Shown here: positions 58,124 to 64,000 of the stretch, piece by piece
Layout: the number at the start of each line of letters is the position of its first letter
How positions within the stretch are numbered: position 1 is the first letter of the stretch
Source: Comamonadaceae bacterium
GTDB lineage: Bacteria; Pseudomonadota; Gammaproteobacteria; Burkholderiales; Burkholderiaceae_C
Length of the DNA stretch: 64,000 nucleotides
Direction: 5' to 3'
Assembly: GCA_947375135.1 (NCBI GenBank)
Contig: CANCER010000016.1
Location: forward strand, 23,349-87,348
Position numbers and translations under genes: made by a program
The notes under the pieces: generated by a model
The model's database searches: none
The model's input: only the letters and a program-made list of their open reading frames with translations
What the model was told of the DNA's origin: nothing

Positions 58124-59608
58124 CTAAAGCCCCAGTGACTGCCAGAGCGCTTCCATTTTTTGCGTCACAGCTACCTCCATGGCCATAGGGCGGCCCCATT
58201 CGCGGAGGGTCTCGCCCGGCCATTTGTTGGTGGCGTCTATGCCCATCTTGCTGCCCAGGCCGCTCACCGGCGAGGCGAAGTCGAGGTAGTCGATGGGGGT
58301 GTTGTCGGCCAGGAGCGTGTCGCGCAGTGGGTCCACGCGGGTGGTGATGGCCCAGATGACTTCGGCCCAGTTGCGGATGTTGATGTCTTCATCCACCACC
58401 ACGATGAACTTGGTGTACATGAACTGGCGCAAAAAACTCCAGATGCCGAACATGACCCGGCGCGCATGGCCGGGGTAGGACTTCTTGATCTGCACCACGG
58501 CGAGCCGATAACTGCATCCTTCTGGTGGCAGATAGAAGTCAGTAATCTCGGGGTACTGGCGCTGCAGCAGGGGCACGAACAGTTCGTTCATAGCCAGGCC
58601 CAGCATAGCCGGTTCATCCGGCGGCTTGCCGGTGTAGGTGGAGTGGTAGATGGGTGCGCGCTTGCGCGTGATGCGGTCTATGGTGAAGACGGGGAAGGCG
58701 GCCTGCTCGTTGTAATAACCGGTGTGGTCGCCATACGGCCCCTCGAGTGCGTGCTCGTAGCCGCTGGGGTGGGTAGTGTCGGGGTAGATATGGCCTTCGA
58801 GCACGATCTCGCTAGATGCCGGTACACGCAACTCGCTGCCAATGGCCTTCACCAGTTCGGTGCGGCTGCCGCGCAGCAGGCCGACAAACTGGTACTCGCT
58901 TAGCGAGTCGGGCACGGGCGTTACAGCGCCGAGGATGGTGGCCGGATCTGCACCGAGCGCCACACATACCGGATAGGGCTCACCGGGATGCGCAATGCCG
59001 TGTTCACGGAAGTCCAGCGCACCACCGCGCTGCGGCAACCAGCGCATGATGACCTTGTTGTGTGCCAGCACCTGCTGGCGGTAAATGCCCAGGTTCTGCC
59101 GCGCCTTGTTAGGGCCCTTGGTAATCACCAGGCCCCAGGTGATGAGCGGCGCCACATCGCCCGGCCAGCAGTGCTGAATCGGCAGTTGGCCCAGGTCCAC
59201 GTCATTGCCTTCGAGCACCAGGTCCTGGCAGGCTGCCCAGCGCAGTTCCTTCGGCGCCATGTTCCACAGGGTCTTGAGCATGGAGCCCAGGCCCACGAAT
59301 TCCTTGAAGCCGCGCGGGGCTTCAGGCTCTTTGAGCGAAGCCAGCACCTGGCCGAACTTGCGCATCTCGCTGAGGTCGGACACGCCCATCCCTAAGGCCA
59401 CGCGGTGCGTACTGCCAAACAGATTGCCCAGCACCGGAATGCTGTGGCCGGTGGGGTTTTCAAACAGCAGGGCGGGGCCACCAGCACGCAAAGACCGGTC
59501 GCACAGGGCCGTCATTTCCAAATGCGGCGATACGGCTTGCGTTACCCGCACCAACTCTCCCAGTTGCTCCAGCTGGGCGATGAATTCCCGCAGATCCCGG
59601 TAGGCCAT
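58124..59608 (-). CDS. ubiD: 4-hydroxy-3-polyprenylbenzoate decarboxylase
   Basis: Prenylated-FMN-dependent decarboxylase of ubiquinone synthesis. The 494-residue product opens [20 protein letters not shown]. It has the cofactor-binding parts [20 protein letters not shown] (near 168) and [14 protein letters not shown] [20 protein letters not shown] (near 285), the Glu-Arg-Glu region, and [20 protein letters not shown] (near 395). Length is typical. It is 5 bases downstream of ubiX, which makes its cofactor, and part of an operon with ubiT-ubiV-ubiU. Confidence 0.96.
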   Translation of the reverse strand: MAYRDLREFIAQLEQLGELVRVTQAVSPHLEMTALCDRSLRAGGPALLFENPTGHSIPVLGNLFGSTHRVALGMGVSDLSEMRKFGQVLASLKEPEAPRGFKEFVGLGSMLKTLWNMAPKELRWAACQDLVLEGNDVDLGQLPIQHCWPGDVAPLITWGLVITKGPNKARQNLGIYRQQVLAHNKVIMRWLPQRGGALDFREHGIAHPGEPYPVCVALGADPATILGAVTPVPDSLSEYQFVGLLRGSRTELVKAIGSELRVPASSEIVLEGHIYPDTTHPSGYEHALEGPYGDHTGYYNEQAAFPVFTIDRITRKRAPIYHSTYTGKPPDEPAMLGLAMNELFVPLLQRQYPEITDFYLPPEGCSYRLAVVQIKKSYPGHARRVMFGIWSFLRQFMYTKFIVVVDEDINIRNWAEVIWAITTRVDPLRDTLLADNTPIDYLDFASPVSGLGSKMGIDATNKWPGETLREWGRPMAMEVAVTQKMEALWQSLGL

Positions 59609-59613
59609 GCGGC

Positions 59614-60210
59614 TTAGCGCAGCGAGGCAAGGGGCGCCTGTTGCGGCGGCAGACCGCTCCAGCGTTGCAGGTCTTCCTGCGGCAGGCCCAGCATGTCGAG
59701 CACGCGGCCGACGGTCTGGCCCACCATGTCGTCAATCGACACGGGCGGGTAGTAGAAGCCGGGCACTGGCGGAAATATGATGCCGCCCATCTCCGTCACC
59801 GAGGTCATATTGCGCAAGTGCGCCAGATTGAGCGGCGTCTCGCGCACCATCAGCACCAGACGGCGCCGCTCCTTGAGCGTGACATCGGCCGCGCGCGTTA
59901 CCAGGTTGTCGGAGAGCCCCAGGGCCACCGCAGCCAGGGTGCGCATGGAGCAAGGCGCAATCACCATGCCGTCGCACTGGAACGAGCCGCTGGCAATGGC
60001 GGCGCCCACGTCATGGGCCGGGTGCACGACATCGGCCAGTTCCTCCAGATGCGCGCGGTCCATGTGCATCTCATGGTGCAGCGTGAGCAGACCGGCGCCG
60101 GACACGGTCAGGTGGGTTTGCACGCAGGGCAGGGCTTTGAGCGCTTGCAACAGGCGCACGCCGTAGATGGCGCCACTGGCGCCGGTAATGGCAACAATAA
60201 TTTTTTTCAT
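59614..60210 (-). CDS. ubiX: Flavin prenyltransferase
   Basis: Makes the prenylated FMN needed by UbiD from FMN and dimethylallyl phosphate. The 198-residue product has [20 protein letters not shown] at the N-terminus, [20 protein letters not shown] (near 80), [20 protein letters not shown] (near 120) and [15 protein letters not shown] (near 142), all standard for the family. It ends 5 bases before ubiD and starts 1 base after the ubiT stop. Confidence 0.96.
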   Translation of the reverse strand: MKKIIVAITGASGAIYGVRLLQALKALPCVQTHLTVSGAGLLTLHHEMHMDRAHLEELADVVHPAHDVGAAIASGSFQCDGMVIAPCSMRTLAAVALGLSDNLVTRAADVTLKERRRLVLMVRETPLNLAHLRNMTSVTEMGGIIFPPVPGFYYPPVSIDDMVGQTVGRVLDMLGLPQEDLQRWSGLPPQQAPLASLR

Positions 60211-60211
60211 A

Positions 60212-60685
60212 TCAAACCGGCATGAACCGGGCCTTTAGACGGGCAACTACCCGGGAGGGTTTGAATGGCTCCAGCGTAATGAGCGGGGCTTCAATGGCGT
60301 CCAGGGTGTTTTTGACCAGCAGGCCCAGTTCGGTGTCGCCCTCCATGGAGAGGCGGCGGCTGAAGAACAGCGTGTCCGGGTCTTCCTGGCGGCGGGCCAG
60401 CAACAGGAAGTCGTAGGCACTGGCGGCAATGGTGAGGTCGGCTTCACCGCTGTTCTGGCTGGCGACAAAGCGGTCCTTGCGCCATTCAAAATCAAAGGCC
60501 CATTGCGCATCGGTCACACGCAGGCGCAGCTTTTTTCCCACCAGCAGCGGGGTGACATCGCCAGCCAAGTGCCGGGTGAGGGCCAGGTTCAGGCCGCCCA
60601 CAAACAGCAGCGATCCGGGGTAGGCGGGCAGGCGGGCCAGCAGATCGCCGACATGCTGGGGGACCCGATAGGTGGGTGAGGTCAT
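60212..60685 (-). CDS. ubiT: SCP2-domain ubiquinone accessory factor
   Basis: Lipid-binding factor of oxygen-independent ubiquinone synthesis. The 157-residue product is a single SCP2 sterol-carrier domain: LARLPAYPGSLLFVGGLNLA (near 13), LVGKKLRLRVTDAQWAFDF (near 48), DLTIAASAYDFLLLARRQED (near 83, with LFFSRRLSMEGDTELGL following) and VKNTLDAIE. This last segment is typical of UbiT/YhbT. It lies beside ubiV and ubiU, its usual partners, which strengthens the call. Confidence 0.9.
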   Translation of the reverse strand: MTSPTYRVPQHVGDLLARLPAYPGSLLFVGGLNLALTRHLAGDVTPLLVGKKLRLRVTDAQWAFDFEWRKDRFVASQNSGEADLTIAASAYDFLLLARRQEDPDTLFFSRRLSMEGDTELGLLVKNTLDAIEAPLITLEPFKPSRVVARLKARFMPV

Positions 60686-60702
60686 GGAGGAGTCCTTTTG
60701 AA

Positions 60703-61623
60703 TCAGGCCGGTGCGAAGTCAGTGGCTTGCGGTGCATGGGCGAGCTGTTCCAGCCCGGGCTTGCCATACCAGTAGCCATTGCAGGCTTCACCAGGCAGAT
60801 AGGCAGCGATGGATTCTTGCGCCTGGGCCGCGCTGCGCGTGCCCTTCAGCACGGCACCAAAGGCCTGCAGAATTTCCAGCGTGTTGGTGGACTGCGGGCT
60901 GACGCGCACCACATCCACGCCCAGGGTGCGCATGTCGTCGATTTCAGCGAGCAGGGAATAGACGCGGGACGACTGCGTCTGTGTGCCGTTGAGCACCAGA
61001 AAACTCTGGTCTTCGCGCGTGCGCATCAAGAGGCCGTCGGAATAGGCCATGCAGCTGAACTGGCAATCATCCTTGGGTAGATTGCGGTGGCGTGCGGTAA
61101 AGCAGCGCGCCGAGAAGGCCAGCGGCATGCGCCCAAAAGCAAACACCTCGGTCTGCAAGTTCACCGGTCGCTCCTGCAGGATAAGTGCCAGATCGTCGCG
61201 GCCCATCTCCAGCGGGATGACCCAGCGCTCGGCACCCAGCGTGGCCAGCCATTGCAGGGTAGGCAGGTTGTAGACGTTGAGATGCGGCCCGGCGACAAAT
61301 GGCGCCCGGGCTTCCAGGCAGTGCACTGCGCCCATGTCATTGGCTTCGACCTTGAAGTCGGGGTTGCGCGTGATCTTGTGCAGTACGGTGACGTCGGCGC
61401 CGGACTCGATCAGCACCTGGGTGGAAAGCACCACCTCCTTGCCGGCCGCACGCAGGCGCGTGGCAATGTTCAGCCAGTCGGCCAGGCGCAGTTCGTGGCG
61501 GCGCGAGCACACGGTTTCGCCGAGGTAGACGATGTCCACCGGCGCGGTTTCCACCATGGTGTAGAAGGCCAGCGTGGCTTCGCGCGGCCAGTAATACAGA
61601 AGAGGGCCAAGGGCGAGCTTCAC
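60703..61623 (-). CDS. ubiV: Oxygen-independent ubiquinone hydroxylase subunit, U32 family
   Basis: Works with UbiU as an iron-sulfur hydroxylase that adds ring oxygens without O2. The 306-residue product has LALGPLLYYWPREATLAFYT near the start, VDIVYLGETVCSRRHELRL (near 33), and the cysteine cluster FSARCFTARHRNLPKDDCQF with SC just after it (near 178-197), likely three of the four 4Fe-4S ligands. The GTG at 61623 is selected because AAGGA lies seven bases before it and VKLALGP is the family N-terminus; the longer open frame would overlap ubiU. Confidence 0.92.
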   Translation of the reverse strand: MKLALGPLLYYWPREATLAFYTMVETAPVDIVYLGETVCSRRHELRLADWLNIATRLRAAGKEVVLSTQVLIESGADVTVLHKITRNPDFKVEANDMGAVHCLEARAPFVAGPHLNVYNLPTLQWLATLGAERWVIPLEMGRDDLALILQERPVNLQTEVFAFGRMPLAFSARCFTARHRNLPKDDCQFSCMAYSDGLLMRTREDQSFLVLNGTQTQSSRVYSLLAEIDDMRTLGVDVVRVSPQSTNTLEILQAFGAVLKGTRSAAQAQESIAAYLPGEACNGYWYGKPGLEQLAHAPQATDFAPA

Positions 61624-61639
61624 GTTGCAATCCTTTTCA

Positions 61640-62704
61640 TTATTTCCATGGCCTGTGGTAGGCACCCAAGGTGTGCTGCTGGCCTTCGGCCACCTTGTCC
61701 AACGAGGTCATCCAAATCGGCTTGGCGGAGTAGCGGTGCGGGTTGGCAACGCAGTTGTCGATGGCTTCGCGCCAAACCTTGGTGACCTGCGCCACATACG
61801 CCGGGCTGCGCTGGCGCCCTTCGATCTTGATGGCGCGGACCCCCATGGCCAGCAACTGCGGCAGCAGTTCCAGCGTATTGAGGCTGGTGGGCTCTTCCAC
61901 GGCGTAGTAGTTGTGGTCGTCACCCACATCAAAGCGGCCCTTGCACAGCGTGGGGTAGCCGGCGTTCTCGCCCGGCGCGTAGCGGTCAATGAGCACACCG
62001 TTCAGGCGCGACTCGCGGCCCAGCGGTGTCTCCTGCCAGCGCACAGCCTTGGGTGGCGAACACACACCGTGGGTGTTGGGCGCCTCGCCCGTCACATACG
62101 AGGACAACGCGCAGCGCCCTTCCACCATGACGCACAGGCTGCCAAAGCCGAACACCTCAATCTCCACCGGCGTCTTCTCCAGCAACTGCGCTACCTGCAC
62201 CAGGCTCAGCACGCGCGGCAGCACGGCGCGTGCAATGCCGAAGTGTTCGTAATAGAAATTGATGGCCTCGTAATTGGTGGCCGAGCCCTGCACCGAGAGG
62301 TGAAGGCGCAATCGGGGATGGTGCTTTAACGCGTATCCCATCAGCCCGGGGTCTGCCAGGATGACGGCGTCCACGCCGGCGGCGGCGGCGCGGTCAATCG
62401 CGCTGTGCCATGTCTTGACGTTGGCCGCCTGGGGATAGGTGTTGAGTGCCACCAGTACCTTCGCATTCCGCGCGTGGGCATAGGCGATGCCGGTGTGGAT
62501 GGCCGCCTCGTCAAAGTTCAAGCCCGCGAAGTTGCGTGCGTTGGTGGCGTCCCGGAAGCCGAGGTAGACGCAGTCTGCGCCCTCATCCACTGCAACTTTG
62601 AGTGCGGGCAGGCTGCCCGCAGGGCATACCAGCTCCATCTTCCTTGTGGGGGATTCGCCCGCTGCAGAGGCAGGGGCGTCAGGGGCTTGGGTTGTAAATA
62701 CCAT
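61640..62704 (-). CDS. ubiU: Oxygen-independent ubiquinone hydroxylase subunit, U32 family
   Basis: Partner of UbiV. The 354-residue product has MELVCPAGSLPALKVAVDEG near residue 23, DCVYLGFRDATNARNFAGLN, VHGSATNYEA-like VQGSATNYEAINFYYEHFG, and cysteines in GFGSLCVMVEGRCALSSYVT, HGVCSPPKAV and TLCKGRF that match the 4Fe-4S cluster. The first 22 residues (to PTRK) are not conserved; an ATG at 62638, with AAGGA just before it, may be the true start. It is the first gene of the ubiU-V-T-X-D set and lies divergent from the aldolase gene. Confidence 0.92.
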   Translation of the reverse strand: MVFTTQAPDAPASAAGESPTRKMELVCPAGSLPALKVAVDEGADCVYLGFRDATNARNFAGLNFDEAAIHTGIAYAHARNAKVLVALNTYPQAANVKTWHSAIDRAAAAGVDAVILADPGLMGYALKHHPRLRLHLSVQGSATNYEAINFYYEHFGIARAVLPRVLSLVQVAQLLEKTPVEIEVFGFGSLCVMVEGRCALSSYVTGEAPNTHGVCSPPKAVRWQETPLGRESRLNGVLIDRYAPGENAGYPTLCKGRFDVGDDHNYYAVEEPTSLNTLELLPQLLAMGVRAIKIEGRQRSPAYVAQVTKVWREAIDNCVANPHRYSAKPIWMTSLDKVAEGQQHTLGAYHRPWK

Positions 62705-62917
62705 GGGTACAGGGCCGACGGCAGCGCCGGGAAAGGCGTTGGCGCATCAGGCAAAAAAGTGGTAGCGCGAAGCTAACAGTGCAGGGCCCGGGGGCCCATG
62801 ATGTAGGTCAACCAGCCCGCAGATCGGGGGCATGGGGCTGATCCAGGGCACAAGCGCCGGGCAAAACGGGTGCGTAACTGATAACCTGTCACCTCCTCAA
62901 TTCACCATCCTCCAGCC

Positions 62918-63646
62918 ATGCGCAACCAGCACGACGAAGACTTCGCATCCGACCCCGTACGCAAACTGCGTGTCGATCTGGCACTGGCCTTGCGCGCTGC
63001 CGCCTTCCACGGCCTGGCCGAAGGGGTGTGCAACCATTTCAGCGTAGAGCTGCCGGACCAGTCCGGGCGCTTTCTGCTCAATCCGCGTGGCCTGCTCTGG
63101 GAAGAGGTTCAGGCAGATGATATTGTGCTGATTGATGAAGCGGGCAACATCCTGGCGGGGCGCCACGCGGTGGAACCCACTGCCATGTACATCCATGCAG
63201 CCATCCACCGCATCGCAGGCAAAGCGTGCGTGCTGCATACCCACATGCCCTATGCCACGGCGCTGTCGCTCACCCCGCAGCGCATGCTGGACACCACCCT
63301 GTCGCAAAACGCGATGCGCTTCCATGGCCGCACGGCCGCCGACCCGCATTACAACGGCCTGGCGCTGGACAGCGCCGAGGGCGAGCGCATCGCACACGCC
63401 ATGAAGGGTGCGGATGTGGTTTTTCTGGGCAATCACGGTGTGGTGGTCTGCGCCCAACGTATGGACTACGCCTATGACGACCTCTACTACTTGGAGCGTG
63501 CCTGCTGTGTGGAGGTGCTGGCCCAATCGACAGGTCAAGGCCTTTCGCCAACCTCCTCCGCTATTGCCCAGAAGGTGATGGAGCAGACCCTGCGTGAGCG
63601 CATCCAGTCTGAATTATTCTTTACCGCTCTGGGCAGAAAGCTGTGA
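62918..63646 (+). CDS. Class II aldolase/adducin-family protein
   Basis: The 242-residue product has the zinc-dependent class II aldolase fold: FHGLAEGVCNHFSVELPDQS (near 28), RFLLNPRGLLWEEV, the zinc site VLHTHMPYATALSL (His-x-His near 107) and VVFLGNHGVVVCAQ (near 163, third His). It resembles members annotated as aldolase II superfamily proteins that act on 3-oxo or phospho-sugars; the substrate is unknown. It is transcribed alone between ubiU and the rRNA operon, and the hairpin after the 5S gene may also end its transcript. Confidence 0.88.
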   Translation: MRNQHDEDFASDPVRKLRVDLALALRAAAFHGLAEGVCNHFSVELPDQSGRFLLNPRGLLWEEVQADDIVLIDEAGNILAGRHAVEPTAMYIHAAIHRIAGKACVLHTHMPYATALSLTPQRMLDTTLSQNAMRFHGRTAADPHYNGLALDSAEGERIAHAMKGADVVFLGNHGVVVCAQRMDYAYDDLYYLERACCVEVLAQSTGQGLSPTSSAIAQKVMEQTLRERIQSELFFTALGRKL

Positions 63647-63863
63647 GCCAAAGACTACTTCAGCCGAACTACGACAGCAGTTGCCCCTGCGCTTGGTGAT
63701 CAGAGTTGTGCGAGCGTCGCTCGCCATGGTGTGCATGATGTTCATCGTACACACCATCTCTGTATGTCAGCAAGCCTTCAATGTGTGTTCTCCGGACGTT
63801 CATACCAAGCGCATTTGATTTCAATGGAATGATTTGTTTCGTTCTTGCCGACAAATTCCGGGC

Positions 63864-63897
63864 AAAAAAAAGCCCCAGTTTTCACTGGGGCTTTTTT
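63864..63897 (-). terminator. Terminator of the rRNA operon, probably bidirectional
   Basis: AGCCCCAGT (63871-63879) pairs with ACTGGGGCT (63884-63892) across a four-base loop, with A-run on one side (63864-63870) and T-run on the other (63893-63897). For the minus-strand 5S transcript the A-run becomes the U-tract; for the plus-strand aldolase transcript the T-run does. It follows the 5S 3' end by about 10 bases. Confidence 0.9.
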
Positions 63898-63906
63898 GCT
63901 ATTAAT

Positions 63907-64000
63907 AGCCTGACGATGACCTACTTTCACACGGGAACCCGCACTATCATTGGCGCAGACGCGTTTCACTGTCCTGTTCGGGATGGGAAGGAGTGGTACC
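63907..64000 (-). rRNA. rrf: 5S ribosomal RNA, 3' part (gene runs off the right edge)
   Basis: Read on the minus strand, the last 94 bases begin GGTACCACTCCTTCCCATCC and end TAGGTCATCGTCAGGCT, the loop B to helix I segment of betaproteobacterial 5S rRNA. About 20 bases of the 5' end lie beyond the window. It marks the 3' end of an rRNA operon transcribed toward the window interior. Confidence 0.95.

Overview
This is a high-GC, densely coded chromosomal segment of a betaproteobacterium. The best fit is Burkholderiales, family Comamonadaceae (Rhodoferax, Polaromonas or Variovorax-like). The grounds are gene content (PuuD urate hydroxylase with a C-terminal cytochrome c, a MerR/LiuR-type regulon, glyQS-gmhB and corC-lnt order, ubiTUV) and a betaproteobacterial-type 5S rRNA at the right edge. 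The genus is inferred from recognition of protein families, not from a search.

Bases 1-24100 form one large catabolic region that reads as a route from purines to pyruvate. A set of genes (10717-18542, mostly minus strand) encodes urate hydroxylase PuuD, 5-hydroxyisourate hydrolase, an OHCU decarboxylase fused to allantoate amidohydrolase, allantoinase PuuE, a hydantoin/allantoin racemase-like enzyme, an NCS2 purine permease and a flavin reductase. Next to it lies a complete branched-chain-amino-acid-type ABC transporter (18776-23377) followed by a GntR/FCD regulator. To the left are the glyoxylate genes gcl-hyi-glxR-glycerate kinase and the start of pyruvate kinase, with a divergent LysR regulator. 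These would take the glyoxylate left by ureide breakdown to pyruvate; malic enzyme and an M20 hydrolase sit between the two parts. Steps not seen here are xanthine dehydrogenase, ureidoglycine/ureidoglycolate processing and urease. Palindromes with the core TGTATACA upstream of puuD and hiuH, and a GTATGCATAC variant before the transporter, suggest a shared regulator, probably the GntR protein.

Bases 24100-27650 are a degenerate strip: an exported-protein gene broken by an amber codon, a LysR scrap, then an intact FAH-family gene with an export signal and a TauE/SafE permease. Bases 27771-33361 carry a CheB-CheR-PAS fusion, an overlapping PAS-LuxR protein and a small XRE regulator.

Bases 33417-45373 hold acyl-CoA and general metabolism genes on the minus strand: HAD phosphatase, YchJ-like protein, rhodanese, MBL hydrolase, acyl-CoA dehydrogenase, SDR, thiolase, carbonic anhydrase, LTA-synthase-like membrane enzyme, isovaleryl-CoA dehydrogenase, PaaI thioesterase, MerR regulator, and a divergent MBL hydrolase. 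Two identical 22-bp perfect palindromes, one before the thiolase gene and one in the merR/MBL divergent promoter, mark a small regulon of the LiuR type.

Bases 45418-57210 include a secreted protein with repeated prealbumin-like domains, a fatty acid hydroxylase, and the housekeeping block GNAT-corC-lnt-glyQ-glyS-gmhB-DUF45 peptidase. Bases 57261-62704 hold an orphan ParA-like ATPase and ubiD-ubiX-ubiT-ubiV-ubiU, which points to oxygen-independent ubiquinone synthesis and so to a facultative anaerobe. A class II aldolase gene and the 3' part of a 5S rRNA gene with its terminator close the window. No CRISPR array, tRNA gene, prophage or intact insertion sequence was recognised.
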